This document shows, in pieces, positions 43,826 through 53,313 of a DNA stretch of 64,000 bases. Position 1 is the stretch's first letter. The number at the start of each line of letters is the position of its first letter. Source of the DNA: Desulfosudis oleivorans (lineage in GTDB: Bacteria; Desulfobacterota; Desulfobacteria; Desulfobacterales; SURF-7); assembly GCA_020723325.1 (NCBI GenBank), contig DYJD01000006.1:79465-143464 (forward strand), read 5' to 3'. The position numbers and the translations under genes were made by a program. Under the pieces are notes generated by a model. It searched no databases, was not told the origin of the DNA, and was given only the letters and a program-made list of their open reading frames with translations.

Positions 43826-44503
43826 TTATTCTGTCTCGTTCTGAAATGTTTCTTCTGTTGCCGGTGCTTTAGTCATGGCCGCGGATACCGCCACCATGGC
43901 CGGGCGAATCAGGCGTTCATGCAGGCGATAACCCTTTTGCAGCTCCTGGGTCACCATGTTTTCCGGGCAGGCATCGGTTTCTTCGCGCATGACCGCCTGA
44001 TGAAAAGCCGGATTAAACGGCTGTTCAAGGGCCTCCACCCGTGAAACTCCATGTTTTTCCATGATTCTTAATATTTCCTTCAGGGTCATCTCAACGCCGG
44101 TAAGGATCGAATTGTTGGCCTGGGCCCCATTGGCAGAAGAAGAGCTAAGCGCCCGTTCCAAATTATCCAAAACCGGAAGAAAATCCCTGATGATGGATTC
44201 ATTGGCATAATTTCGCAATTCACACATTTCCCGGGCGTTGCGTTTTTTATAGTTGTCAAATTCGGCAGATACCCGCAGCAGACGATCATAGTTGTCGGCA
44301 GCTTCCTTGCGAGCCACTTCCAGAGCTTCCTTCAGCTTTTTAACCGGATCATCATCCGGAGTTTCACTGTCTGACTGGGGTTGTACAACATCTGCCGCGT
44401 TCAAAGCTTCAGCAGCGGCCATGTCCGCCGGCGCATGGCCATGATCCTCGGTCGGTTCCGGAGGCGACTCTTTTTCATCCAAACAAATGCTCTCTGTGCC
44501 CAA
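43826..44503 (-). CDS. grpE: Nucleotide exchange factor GrpE
   Basis: The DnaK nucleotide exchange factor, 225 residues. The low-complexity acidic N-terminus is followed by the dimerising coiled coil ('KEALEVARKEAADNYDRLLRVSAEFDNYKKRN') and the beta-domain end 'VTQELQKGYRLHERLIRPAMVAVS'. The head has 'FLPVLDNLERAL', the family signature. It is immediately upstream of dnaK and is surely co-regulated with it. Upstream, the SRP RNA gene reads on the same strand. Confidence 0.96.
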   Translation of the reverse strand: MGTESICLDEKESPPEPTEDHGHAPADMAAAEALNAADVVQPQSDSETPDDDPVKKLKEALEVARKEAADNYDRLLRVSAEFDNYKKRNAREMCELRNYANESIIRDFLPVLDNLERALSSSSANGAQANNSILTGVEMTLKEILRIMEKHGVSRVEALEQPFNPAFHQAVMREETDACPENMVTQELQKGYRLHERLIRPAMVAVSAAMTKAPATEETFQNETE

Positions 44504-44720
44504 TTTTCCCTCAATTCCTGTTTATGGATTGAATTGAAAATCCAATCATCCGGTTGTCATTATTCAAACAGGCCCAGGCCTTGTGCCTGTCAGACCAAAG
44601 AAATTTAGTGGAAAATAAGACTGGATGGATCGATGTCAAGGGTTGACTGCACGGGAAAATCGTATTGATTTGAAAAGGCTTTCAGGCTTTTCAGACAAGG
44701 CCGAGCCGGACCTTCATTGA

Positions 44721-44849
44721 AAGGCGGACCATGGCATGACCGGGATCGATCCACGACACAAATCACATCGCTTATCGCTGCTTCCTTCCGGACCTGACGA
44801 GGTTCGTGAGGATTTGTTACGCGGCGACCGATCAGCATGGTCCGCCCAT
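44721..44849 (-). ncRNA. ffs: Signal recognition particle RNA
   Basis: On the minus strand the SRP core GTCAGGTCCGGAAGGAAGCA (44794-44775) is the universal Ffh-binding loop with its GGAA tetraloop. Flanking GGCGGACCATG and CATGGTCCGCC pair to close the long helix (44847-44723). Outside this, CCTTTATTGA (~44862) and TCAATGAAGG (~44711) could extend the helix, so the RNA may be ~30 bases longer at each end. There is no sign of the Alu domain of Gram-positive 6S-type SRP RNA. A weak hairpin (GAAAAG/CTTTTC, 44672-44692) lies downstream. Confidence 0.9.
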
Positions 44850-44984
44850 CAATAAAGGGCCGGGATTCAAAGCCCTAAGGGGCGGAGAGCATCATGCTGC
44901 AATCATGAAGTGCTTGGGTGTATATAACCACAACCGCATTTTTGCAAGGGAAATATTGACCGGGCTAAGGAGAAATGCATGCAG

Positions 44985-45072
44985 GTTTTTTCGGGGTCGG
45001 TATCGGGGTCGGAATCGGAATCGAAAAAAATAATTCGACCCCGATACCGATAGCGACCCCGACCCCGAAAAC
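44985..45072. repeat. Iterated palindrome of GGGGTCGGNATC units
   Basis: The left arm repeats TCGGGGTCGGTATC/TCGGGGTCGGAATCGGAATC and the right arm is its approximate reverse complement (TTCGACCCCGATACCGATAGCGACCCCGACC as two blocks, ~45034-45067). A run of A/T bases forms the centre. Together they give an ~85 bp hairpin. It is in the spacer between the SRP RNA and tilS and resembles a dispersed intergenic repeat rather than a terminator of either gene. Confidence 0.6.
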
Positions 45073-45181
45073 CAAATGCGATGGCCCCCAAGCCGCCTGC
45101 CCTCTTTATTGACAATTCCAAGGCCGTATCATAGGCTGCTCACAAATTGTCCAAAATGGTTTTTCCAACGAATTGATTCCT

Positions 45182-46660
45182 ATGGCGCCGACAGATTTCA
45201 CCCGACATCAACCAGAAAATTTTTTCCGAAAAGTGGCCCGGACCATCCGCCGCCATGGGATGCTCAATCCAGGCGACAAGGTATTGATCGGCGTATCGGG
45301 CGGCCCGGACTCCATGGCGCTTTTGCACGCCTTGATCCACTTGTCACAGCGCCTTGGAATTCAATTGGCCATGGCCCATCTCAATCATGGCCTGCGCCCA
45401 AAAGCGGCAGACCAGGATGAAGCCTTTGTGACCGCCCAGGCATCGGTTTTAAGTCTGCCTTTTTTTGTTCAAAAAACAGATGTAAGCGCCCTTCATCAGG
45501 GCAGCGGAGACTCCTTGGAGGAAGCGGCTCGCAAAGCCCGCTATGAATTTTTTCAGGAAATTCTTGATCAAAACAATTATACAAAACTGGCTTTGGGGCA
45601 CCATCAGGATGACAATGCCGAGTTGATCCTGATGAATCTGATCCGGGGCAGCGGCATTTTGGGCCTGGCCGGAATACCGGCTGTGCGCGGCAATCAAATT
45701 GTCCGGCCCCTCATGGAGATTTCCAAAAAAGAGATTCTCACTTTTCTGTGCCAACGGCAAATCGCTTTTGTCACCGATACATCCAACCAGGATCAATATT
45801 TTTTACGGAATCGCATCCGGCATGAATTGATGCCGCTGCTTGTCGCCAACTACAACCCGCGCATGGTGGCAACCCTTAACCGCTTGGGCCGTATTTTACA
45901 AGACGAGGAGGCCTGGGCTGAAGAGAAAATAAAAACGGCCATGGTCGCCTTGGTAATGAAAAATCAAGACGGAAGTCTGGGACTTTCCATATCAGACCTG
46001 CAGGCGCTGCATGTGGCGGCAAGAAAAAGATTGGTGCGGGCGATCATCAAACAACTGCTCGGCGGTTTACGACGAATTTCCGCGGATCACCTGGACGCTG
46101 TTCTGAACCTTGCCGGTAATCTGAAAAAAGAAGGGGCTCTAAACCTTCCCAGCAGCATCCTGGTGGTACGTTCAGGCCCAAAGCTCAGCTTCTATAAAAC
46201 CGCTGAAAAGCGGCCCAGACCGGCCAATTCTCCAACAGGGAAACACGGTGTTTTTGAATCCCGTCTATTATTTACGGACAGGTTCCAACCCCTTTGGCTG
46301 AGAATCGAAAGCCTTGACCTGGAAATCCGTTTTGCCTATGCCGCCTTCGATGCCTTCAACGCCACGGGACCTGCTGACGGGCGCACTGTTTTTTTTGATC
46401 TGGATCAATTGGATTTCCCCATGATCTTACGAAACCCACGACCCGGAGATCAGTTTCAGCCCCTTGGCATGAACGGCCGTCAAAAAATTAAAAAATTTTT
46501 CATCAACCATAAAGTGCCCCGGACAGAAAGGGCAACTTGCCTGGTTTTGGAAAGCAATGGTAAGATCATCTGGCTCGTGGGGTATCGGATTGACGATTCG
46601 GTCAAAGTCACCCATAATACCACCAGAATTGTCAAAGCGGAATTATTGCTTGCGGGCTGA
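45182..46660 (+). CDS. tilS: tRNA(Ile)-lysidine synthetase TilS
   Basis: Modifies C34 of the AUA-reading tRNA-Ile with lysine, essential for decoding AUA. The PP-loop ATPase motif 'LIGVSGGPDSMALLHAL' is near residue 37, 'MAHLNHGLRPKAADQDEAFV' near 65 and 'LALGHHQDDNAELILMNLIRGSG' near 135; the C-terminal TilS domain ends 'MILRNPRPGDQFQPLGMNGRQKIKKFFINHKV'. 492 residues fits the long form. ATG 45182 is used; a TTG at 45173 would add three residues. ftsH follows after 74 bp, an arrangement (tilS-ftsH-folP) common in bacteria. Confidence 0.95.
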   Translation: MAPTDFTRHQPENFFRKVARTIRRHGMLNPGDKVLIGVSGGPDSMALLHALIHLSQRLGIQLAMAHLNHGLRPKAADQDEAFVTAQASVLSLPFFVQKTDVSALHQGSGDSLEEAARKARYEFFQEILDQNNYTKLALGHHQDDNAELILMNLIRGSGILGLAGIPAVRGNQIVRPLMEISKKEILTFLCQRQIAFVTDTSNQDQYFLRNRIRHELMPLLVANYNPRMVATLNRLGRILQDEEAWAEEKIKTAMVALVMKNQDGSLGLSISDLQALHVAARKRLVRAIIKQLLGGLRRISADHLDAVLNLAGNLKKEGALNLPSSILVVRSGPKLSFYKTAEKRPRPANSPTGKHGVFESRLLFTDRFQPLWLRIESLDLEIRFAYAAFDAFNATGPADGRTVFFDLDQLDFPMILRNPRPGDQFQPLGMNGRQKIKKFFINHKVPRTERATCLVLESNGKIIWLVGYRIDDSVKVTHNTTRIVKAELLLAG

Positions 46661-46734
46661 AAAAAAATGATTACGTTTAATTGAGTTTATTTTTATTCCA
46701 ACTAAAAAAGCAGTTCATGAGGAGGGAATCACTT

Positions 46735-48603
46735 TTGAATCCGTTTTATAAAAATCTGTCCCTTTGGATCGTGATCGTCCTGATGGTGATCATGCTCTTT
46801 AATATTTTCAATCAGCATCAACGTTCGGATGAAACCATCGGCTATACGGAATTTCTGGCCATGGTGGAAAACGACCGGATCACCGGTGTGGTCATGCAGG
46901 ACCGGGAACTGTTTGTCACGGATGTAAGCGGCGGCCGCTTCAAGGTGTATGCGCCGGAAGATGCGGATCTGATCCGCATTCTGAGAGCCAAAGGCGTTTC
47001 CATCAATGCCAAGCCTCCGGCGGAAACCCATTGGTTCATGTCCATTCTTGTCTCCTGGTTCCCCATGATTGTTTTGATCGGTGTCTGGATTTTTTTCATG
47101 CGCCAGATGCAGGGTGGCGGCGGCAAGGCCCTTTCCTTTGGCAAGAGCCGGGCGCGTTTGCTATCAGACCAGGCGGAAAAGGTGACGTTCAAAGATGTTG
47201 CCGGAGTGGAGGAGGCCAAGGAAGAACTGGCCGAAATCATCGAATTTCTGAAAGACCCCAAAAAATTCACACGCCTGGGTGGCCGTATCCCCAAGGGCGT
47301 TCTGTTGATGGGCTCCCCCGGCACTGGAAAAACCTTGTTGGCCCGGGCCATTGCCGGAGAAGCCGGGGTGCCGTTTTTCAGCATCAGCGGATCGGATTTT
47401 GTTGAAATGTTCGTGGGTGTGGGCGCTTCACGGGTACGCGATCTTTTTGTCCAGGGTAAAAAAAACGCACCCTGCATCATTTTCATTGATGAAATCGATG
47501 CGGTGGGGCGGCATCGCGGCGCGGGCTTGGGCGGCGGCCATGATGAACGCGAACAGACCCTGAATCAGCTTCTGGTGGAAATGGACGGATTTGAATCCAA
47601 TGAAGGCGTCATTCTGATCTCCGCCACCAATCGACCGGATGTCCTGGACCCGGCGTTGATGCGACCCGGTAGATTCGACCGGCAAGTGGTGGTGCCCTTG
47701 CCCGACATCAAGGGCCGGGAGGAAATCCTGAAAGTTCATATGAAAAAAACCCCCATTGCCCCGGATGTCAATGTCACGGTTTTGGCCAAGGGCACACCTG
47801 GGTTTTCCGGTGCGGATCTTGAAAACATGGTGAACGAAGCCGCCCTTTTGGCTGCCAAAAAAAATCAGGAAAAATTACACATGCTGGATTTTGAGGAGGC
47901 CAAGGATAAAGTATATATGGGGCTGGAACGCAAATCCAAGGTCATCAAGGAAGAAGATCGCAAGAATACGGCCTATCACGAGGCCGGCCATGCTCTGGTG
48001 GCGCGCTTTTTGCCGGGAACCGACGATGTCAACAAAATCACCATCATTCCTAGGGGCCGCGCCCTGGGGGTTACCTGGTTTTTACCGGATGAACGCGATA
48101 CGGTTTTTAAAGACCAACTGGAAAACAGGCTGAGCGTTCTTTTCGGCGGACGTGTGGCGGAAGAACTGGTATTCGGCCGGATCAGCACCGGGGCTTCCAA
48201 TGACATCAAAAAAGCAACCGAGCTGGCCCAAAAAATGGTGCGGAGCTGGGGTATGAGTGAACTGCTCGGCCCGCTTTCCTATGCCCAGGATGATGAACAA
48301 ATCTTTCTGGGACGGGATTTCGCCCAAAAAAGCGATTTTTCGGAAGATACTGCCAAAGCTATTGATAAGGAAATCAGTCGCTTCATCAATACAAGTTACG
48401 ATCGAGCCAAACAGGTGGTTAAGGAAAATATGGATATCCTCCATAAGCTCTCGGAACTGCTGCTTGAAAAAGAAACTGTCATGGGGGCTGAACTGGACGA
48501 GCTGATCCGTTCCATGCGGCCGGGCATCAAGCTTTCCTCAGCTACCGCGGCGGAAGTACAGGAACCGGAATCCTCCCCAGCAGATGAAAAGGCTGAAGCA
48601 TAA
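46735..48603 (+). CDS. ftsH: ATP-dependent zinc metalloprotease FtsH
   Basis: Membrane-bound AAA protease that degrades misfolded membrane and regulatory proteins. Two membrane helices ([37 protein letters not shown]) flank a periplasmic loop. The AAA module has Walker A 'GSPGTGKT', Walker B 'IIFIDEIDA' and the SRH '[20 protein letters not shown]'; the zinc site is 'HEAGH'. The start is set at TTG 46735 because AGGAGGG lies nine bases upstream and the product then starts [11 protein letters not shown], as in close relatives. An ATG at 46717 would overlap that ribosome-binding site. Confidence 0.95.
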   Translation: MNPFYKNLSLWIVIVLMVIMLFNIFNQHQRSDETIGYTEFLAMVENDRITGVVMQDRELFVTDVSGGRFKVYAPEDADLIRILRAKGVSINAKPPAETHWFMSILVSWFPMIVLIGVWIFFMRQMQGGGGKALSFGKSRARLLSDQAEKVTFKDVAGVEEAKEELAEIIEFLKDPKKFTRLGGRIPKGVLLMGSPGTGKTLLARAIAGEAGVPFFSISGSDFVEMFVGVGASRVRDLFVQGKKNAPCIIFIDEIDAVGRHRGAGLGGGHDEREQTLNQLLVEMDGFESNEGVILISATNRPDVLDPALMRPGRFDRQVVVPLPDIKGREEILKVHMKKTPIAPDVNVTVLAKGTPGFSGADLENMVNEAALLAAKKNQEKLHMLDFEEAKDKVYMGLERKSKVIKEEDRKNTAYHEAGHALVARFLPGTDDVNKITIIPRGRALGVTWFLPDERDTVFKDQLENRLSVLFGGRVAEELVFGRISTGASNDIKKATELAQKMVRSWGMSELLGPLSYAQDDEQIFLGRDFAQKSDFSEDTAKAIDKEISRFINTSYDRAKQVVKENMDILHKLSELLLEKETVMGAELDELIRSMRPGIKLSSATAAEVQEPESSPADEKAEA

Positions 48604-48604
48604 A

Positions 48605-49483
48605 ATGACTTCCACCAAGACCTTTGAAATCGTCTGGGGGCGGCACCGCCTTGTGCTGGGCCCCCGGACGCTGGTGATGGGCATCCTCAATATCACACCG
48701 GATTCTTTTTCCGACGGCGGCCGTTTTTTTTCGTATGAATCCGCCCTTTGCCAGGCCGAACATATGGTGGCGGCCGGTGCCGACATCCTCGATGTGGGGG
48801 GGGAATCCAGCCGTCCCTACGCCGACTCCATTTCCGCTGAAGAAGAAATCCAGCGTGTGGAACCGGTGATTCGGACCCTGGCTGCAAAAATCCCCGTTCC
48901 CATCTCCATTGATACCACCAAGGCGGCCGTGGCCTATGCCGCCATCCAGGCCGGAGCTTCCATGGTAAACGACATCAGCGCCTTGCGGGGCGATCCGGAA
49001 ATGGCCGGACTGGTGGCCCGGCAAGGCGTACCCCTGATTTTAATGCATATGCAGGGCACTCCCAAGAACATGCAGATGGCGCCCATATATCATGATCTGC
49101 TCGGAGAAATCCGGCGCTTCTTGGAGCAAGCCGTTCAAAATGCGGAACAGCATGGAATTCCAAAAGCGCGCATCATTGTCGATCCGGGGATCGGTTTTGG
49201 CAAGACTTTTGGGCAGAATCTCAGCCTGCTCAAACACCTGCGTGCTTTTGAAAGCTTGGGGGTTCCCCTGATGGTCGGATCATCCCGCAAGGCCTTTATC
49301 CGGCATCTATTGCGGGAAGCCGATGGAAACGAACCCTCCCCGAATTCGACCCTTGTTGAAACCGGCACCCAGGCCAGTATTGCCGCGGCTGTTTTGAACG
49401 GCGCCCATATCGTGCGCTGCCATGATGTCGGCCTGGCCCGCACCACCTTAAAAATCGTGGATGCCATCAAAACCGCGGCTTGA
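48605..49483 (+). CDS. folP: Dihydropteroate synthase
   Basis: Joins p-aminobenzoate to hydroxymethyl-dihydropterin pyrophosphate in folate synthesis. The two signatures are present: 'LVMGILNITPDSFSDGG' near residue 21 and 'GADILDVGGESSRPYA' near 58. 'ISIDTTKAAVAYAAIQAGASMVNDIS' and 'IIVDPGIGFGKTFGQNLSLLKHL' complete the pterin barrel. About 292 residues, normal. ATG 48605 is one base after the ftsH stop; an in-frame ATG at 48584 would overlap ftsH. It is part of tilS-ftsH-folP-coaX. Confidence 0.95.
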   Translation: MTSTKTFEIVWGRHRLVLGPRTLVMGILNITPDSFSDGGRFFSYESALCQAEHMVAAGADILDVGGESSRPYADSISAEEEIQRVEPVIRTLAAKIPVPISIDTTKAAVAYAAIQAGASMVNDISALRGDPEMAGLVARQGVPLILMHMQGTPKNMQMAPIYHDLLGEIRRFLEQAVQNAEQHGIPKARIIVDPGIGFGKTFGQNLSLLKHLRAFESLGVPLMVGSSRKAFIRHLLREADGNEPSPNSTLVETGTQASIAAAVLNGAHIVRCHDVGLARTTLKIVDAIKTAA

Positions 49484-49507
49484 TTACAATCGGCAAAGGA
49501 CAAAAAA

Positions 49508-50290
49508 ATGCTCTTGGTGGTTGATATCGGAAATACGAATACAGTGGCCGGCATCTTTCAAGAAAGCCGCTTGATTCAACAGTGGCGTTTTCGCACGGAA
49601 CGTAATGCCACTGAGGATGAGCTCGGGGTTTTGCTGAACAGCATGTTCAACAGCAGCAGCATCCGCTTCCGGGATATTGAAAAAACCGTCATTTCCTGCG
49701 TGGTTCCGCCGGTGGTGCGCATCTATGACGCCTTTTGCCGCAAATATCTAAAGCATGCCCCCCACTGGGTGGATGCTGCCTCCGCTGCCGGAATGCCCAT
49801 CCTTTACACCAACCCGGCCGAAGTGGGCGCAGACCGGATCGTCAATGCCGTGGCCGCTTATGAACGCTATCGCACCAGCTTGATCGTAATTGATTTCGGC
49901 ACGGCCACCACTTTTGATGTGATTTCGGAAAAAGGCGAATACATCGGCGGCGCCATCACACCCGGGGTGATGATTTCCTCGGAAGCCCTTTTCATGCATG
50001 CCTCCAAGCTTCCCCGGGTGGATCTGCTGACTGCGCCGGCGGCCGTTATCGGTCGTGACACGGCCGGCAGTATCAAAGCCGGCATAATTTACGGTTATGC
50101 CGGTCTGGTGGACGGCATGGTGAAGCGGATGGTGAAAGAAATGGGACAAAAGCCCAAGGTGATTGCCACCGGAGGGCTGGCCCGGCTCATTCACGGCCTG
50201 TCCGAGACCATTGAAGCCGTGGAGCCGGATTTGACTTTGGAAGGTCTACGGATTATCAGTGAGCGCCTCCAGGGCGCTGATAAAGCCTGA
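49508..50290 (+). CDS. coaX: Type III pantothenate kinase
   Basis: First committed step of coenzyme A synthesis: phosphorylates pantothenate. The ASKHA-fold phosphate motif 'VVDIGNTNTVAGIF' is at residues 4-17; 'NPAEVGADRIVNAVAAYERY' and 'VIDFGTATTFDVISEKGEYIGGAITPGV' hold the substrate and cation sites. Length 260 residues, normal. It is 24 bp after folP. Its 3' end overlaps by 45 bp the convergent MBL hydrolase gene. No bacterial-type coaA is seen, consistent with this being the cell's kinase. Confidence 0.95.
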   Translation: MLLVVDIGNTNTVAGIFQESRLIQQWRFRTERNATEDELGVLLNSMFNSSSIRFRDIEKTVISCVVPPVVRIYDAFCRKYLKHAPHWVDAASAAGMPILYTNPAEVGADRIVNAVAAYERYRTSLIVIDFGTATTFDVISEKGEYIGGAITPGVMISSEALFMHASKLPRVDLLTAPAAVIGRDTAGSIKAGIIYGYAGLVDGMVKRMVKEMGQKPKVIATGGLARLIHGLSETIEAVEPDLTLEGLRIISERLQGADKA

Positions 50291-51163
50291 AATACTATTC
50301 ATTAAAAAGAATTCTTCCCGTTTACGGACCGCCGGGGGCAGACCGGGTAGTATTGAAAGCAATGGATCCTCGGCCGCAAGTCGTCTCAGCAGAACTTGCG
50401 CCAAATCGGCTTTTACCGTGCGCCGGTTTTCCTCGACGGCCGCTGCAAACCAGTCAAGCAGTTGCCGGCGATGGGCGCCAAGCCTTCCCACCGCATCCTC
50501 CTTGATTCCAAGATGACCATAGCAAATGCTTGACGGGCTTAATTCCATCAAGGCGTCGATGCTTTTAACGGTTGTCTCCAGGAAGAAACGGGGCGGAGTG
50601 GCCGGCCGCAGATACATTTCGGCAGCGGCAAACGGCGGGCTGACACCGCCGGCCTCGCCGGCAAAAAGGATTGATCCAAAAAGATAACTGACATGATGGG
50701 GGGCATGCCCCGGCGTAAGAACGGCATGAATCGATTTTTCATTGAATCCGTCGGCATCAGACAAACGCTCCGCCGGCACGGCTTTCATGGGACCATAACC
50801 GCGTCCCAGGTCCCCCAGGGTTTTTATCGTCCCTTGAACCAGGCGCCCAGGCTCCACCAGATGGTTAAAAGCAAGCTTATGGCAAACAACCTGGGCCGCT
50901 GGAAAACGCGCCGCCACTTCACCTACAGCACCGGCATGATCCAAATGAATATGGGTTAGAAAAATATAGTCAAGGCAGGGAATGCCGATTTCATCCAAGG
51001 CCGTCAGCAATTGCGGAGCGGTTACAGCCGGGCCCACATCCACCAGAAAAGCCGGCGGGCCTTGATGCAGATAGACACCGATGAAGTCTTCAAAACCGGG
51101 AAAAGGGGGAAAAAGCGTGATCTGGAAAAGACCTGCTGCTATCTGGCGGATTTGCGCTTTCAC
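50246..51163 (-). CDS. Metallo-beta-lactamase-fold hydrolase
   Basis: A 305-residue MBL hydrolase with an intact dinuclear zinc motif 'FLTHIHLDHAGAVGEVA' near residue 83, 'VLTPGHAPHHVSYLF' and 'LFAGEAGG', where the usual bridging Asp is Glu. No signal peptide is seen. The start is placed at GTG 51163, downstream of the 53-codon gene at 51186; a TTG at 51211 would overlap that gene. The 3' end overlaps coaX. Substrate is unknown; glyoxalase II-like or lactonase activities are common in the fold. Confidence 0.8.
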   Translation of the reverse strand: MKAQIRQIAAGLFQITLFPPFPGFEDFIGVYLHQGPPAFLVDVGPAVTAPQLLTALDEIGIPCLDYIFLTHIHLDHAGAVGEVAARFPAAQVVCHKLAFNHLVEPGRLVQGTIKTLGDLGRGYGPMKAVPAERLSDADGFNEKSIHAVLTPGHAPHHVSYLFGSILFAGEAGGVSPPFAAAEMYLRPATPPRFFLETTVKSIDALMELSPSSICYGHLGIKEDAVGRLGAHRRQLLDWFAAAVEENRRTVKADLAQVLLRRLAAEDPLLSILPGLPPAVRKREEFFLMNSISGFISALEALTDNP

Positions 51164-51185
51164 TCCAGGGCTTCTTTCCGGCCGG

Positions 51186-51347
51186 TCATTGCATGCCCAT
51201 GGCAGTTTCAAGCCTGCGGATATCGTTTCGGATTTTTTCTTTTTCGCATTCCGGGAGATCTTCCCGGGTCAGGCGCAGATGTAAACCGAGCAGCATCATT
51301 TCCGCCCGGTAGTCAGTGCAGGTGTAAACAGGATTGCTTTCCATCAT
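51186..51347 (-). CDS. Small 53-residue protein of unknown function
   Basis: Reads MMESNPVYTCTDYRAEMM then 'LLGLHLRLTREDLPECEKEK' and 'IRNDIRRLETAMGMQ', stop TGA at 51186-51188. The helical, amphipathic composition and the fit into the gap between two co-directional genes (17 bp after one, 22 bp before the next) argue that it is real. The C-terminal half looks like a coiled coil. It probably belongs to the operon with the zinc-ribbon protein. Similar small conserved proteins occur in this lineage, but I cannot name a family. Confidence 0.6.
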   Translation of the reverse strand: MMESNPVYTCTDYRAEMMLLGLHLRLTREDLPECEKEKIRNDIRRLETAMGMQ

Positions 51348-51364
51348 GTGGTTCTCATTGATCC

Positions 51365-52063
51365 TCAGGCAATACCCATATTCTTGCGGGTTTCATGAAA
51401 GATCCGGTAAAAAATATCGTAATCCGACAAGCCGCGTTTTAAAATATTTTCAAACTGACCCAAATTATCAATGTTGATGATGAGGTTGACGCTTTTGTTC
51501 AAGGCCAGCATCTGATCCATGGTGCGGAATCGGCGGGTCAGCATGGTGACGAACATATCGCGCCGGGTGTCCATATGCAACCGGGCAAGATAAATCAAGA
51601 TGCCGTTGGCATCCGGATTGCGGGAGTCGAAGGTTTCATTCACAATCAGCAAATGATAGTTGTGATAACGCATTCTTTTGATGGCTTCCCTGGCATTATC
51701 GGTCTTGGTGATATGATACTCCATGAAGTCAAGCACTTTTTCAATGGGCTCGATGATGGAAGGATCGGTTTCACAGATCAAAGCGGTTTTACCTTCCTCC
51801 TCGGTAAAATCAAAAACACTATCGGCCGCCTCCTGGCTTTCCGAATAATCGTAATCAAAATCAAAGTCATCCTTTTCCGGCAGTTCCTTGGCCGCCGGTT
51901 TCGCCTCTTTTTTCGGTACTTCCTCTACAGGTGCGGGCTGTGGCGGCTCTATGATGATCTTGCTTTTGCATTTTGGGCAGTTCAGACTCGTACTGCGGCC
52001 TTTGGGAATTTTGTCATCGGCGACTTTGAATTTGCTCTCGCAACTGCTGCAGGTTATTTCCAT
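51365..52063 (-). CDS. Zinc-ribbon protein with receiver-like C-terminal domain
   Basis: A 232-residue protein. The N-terminus MEITCSSCESKFKVADDKIP...LNCPKCKSKI is an MJ0042-type zinc ribbon (two CxxC pairs). A Pro/Glu/Lys-rich linker (45-90) follows. Residues ~95-230 ('KTALICETDPSIIEPIEKVLDFMEYHITKTDNAREAIKRM', 'YHLLIVNETF') resemble a response-regulator receiver, but the phospho-Asp position is Asn/Glu, so phosphorylation is unlikely. It lies just downstream of two PilT-family ATPases on the same strand and may have a role in surface motility or its control, by position only. Confidence 0.72.
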   Translation of the reverse strand: MEITCSSCESKFKVADDKIPKGRSTSLNCPKCKSKIIIEPPQPAPVEEVPKKEAKPAAKELPEKDDFDFDYDYSESQEAADSVFDFTEEEGKTALICETDPSIIEPIEKVLDFMEYHITKTDNAREAIKRMRYHNYHLLIVNETFDSRNPDANGILIYLARLHMDTRRDMFVTMLTRRFRTMDQMLALNKSVNLIINIDNLGQFENILKRGLSDYDIFYRIFHETRKNMGIA

Positions 52064-52110
52064 TGAAAGATCAGGCTCCCTAAAATAATTTCCAGCGTAA
52101 AGCCCATATG

Positions 52111-53277
52111 CTAGCGAATCTTGCCATAACCGCGATCGATCTCAAGATTATCGATGTCGGTGGTGGCTTCGCCCCGTGAACTTTTCACCATGTCGATGCC
52201 GCGCTTGACAATGCCCCGCCTGGAGGAATAGGCAATGGCCGTGTCTTCTGAGATAAATCCCTGCTGATACAGCGCGATCATGCTGTCATCAAAAGTGGAC
52301 ATGCCGAAGGCATGATTTTTCTCCATAATGTCATAGAAGGTTTTACCCTCGGACTCCCCGTGCAAAACCGCGTCCTTGACGCGCAGGTTGGTGCCCATGA
52401 TTTCAAACGCCGCCACGCGGCCGCCGATGATTTTCGGCACCAGGCGCTGGCATATGATCCATTTTAAAGTTTCCGCCACACGGATGCGCACCTGGTTTTC
52501 CTCTTCGGAACTGAACAAGCCGAGAATGCGGTTGATGGTTTTACCGGCGTCCACTGTATGCAGGGTGGTCAAAACCAAATGACCTGTTTCCGCAGCCCTG
52601 AGCCCGATTTCCACGGTCTCACGGTCGCGCATTTCGCCCACCAGAATGACCTTGGGGGCCTGACGCAACGCAGCCCGCAGGCCGTTGGCAAAATTATCAA
52701 AATCCCGGCCCAATTCCCGCTGGTTAAAGGTGGCCTTTTTATGGGGATGCTGATACTCAATGGGATCTTCCAGGGTGACCACATGCACGGATCTGGTTTC
52801 GTTGATGTGCTCCAGGATGGCCGCAAGGGAAGTGGATTTGCCGGTACCGGTGGCGCCGGTCACCAGGACAATGCCGTTTTTTTCTTCAGCGACTTTATAA
52901 AACACTTTCGGCAGGGTCAGGTTGGAAATGGTGGGCACGCTGGATTCCAGGCGCCGCAGAATGATGGAATAATTGCCGCCCTGGGAAAAAATATTCACCC
53001 GGAAGCGCGCCTTGCCGGGCAGACTGTAGGACAAATCACAGGAGCCCTCGCTCACCAGCTTTTCCGTCAAGCGGCGATCATGGGCAACCAAATTAAAGGC
53101 CATCACCTCGGTCTGAAAGGGGGTCAATTCATTAAAATACGGCCGCATTTCCACCGGCAGCAATTCCCCGGAACTTTCCACCTGCAAGGGCCGACCCACG
53201 GTCAGATTTAAATCCGATACATTCTCATATGCATCCAGCATCCTTGCAAGAATATGATCCACTTCATGTTTTTTCAT
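52111..53277 (-). CDS. PilT/PilU-family type IV pilus retraction ATPase
   Basis: A 388-residue secretion-type ATPase. Walker A 'LVTGATGTGKSTSLAA', 'VHVVTLEDPIEYQH' (Asp box), Walker B 'VILVGEMRDRETVEIG' and His box 'TGHLVLTTLHTVDAGKTINRI' are all intact. The C-terminus ('YSSRRGIVKRGIDMVKSSRG') is longer than in PilT, as in PilU-like paralogues. It is encoded 37 bp after pilT on the same strand. It probably works beside PilT in pilus retraction; an exclusive role cannot be told from sequence. Confidence 0.88.
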   Translation of the reverse strand: MKKHEVDHILARMLDAYENVSDLNLTVGRPLQVESSGELLPVEMRPYFNELTPFQTEVMAFNLVAHDRRLTEKLVSEGSCDLSYSLPGKARFRVNIFSQGGNYSIILRRLESSVPTISNLTLPKVFYKVAEEKNGIVLVTGATGTGKSTSLAAILEHINETRSVHVVTLEDPIEYQHPHKKATFNQRELGRDFDNFANGLRAALRQAPKVILVGEMRDRETVEIGLRAAETGHLVLTTLHTVDAGKTINRILGLFSSEEENQVRIRVAETLKWIICQRLVPKIIGGRVAAFEIMGTNLRVKDAVLHGESEGKTFYDIMEKNHAFGMSTFDDSMIALYQQGFISEDTAIAYSSRRGIVKRGIDMVKSSRGEATTDIDNLEIDRGYGKIR

Positions 53278-53313
53278 GGGCTATTCTCCAGCGTACACAA
53301 TAGTGGTGTCGGC

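Noticed and set aside
44721..44849. tRNA gene in the grpE-tilS spacer
   Set aside because: The strong secondary structure is explained by the SRP RNA core; no T-loop GTTCRA or cloverleaf was seen.
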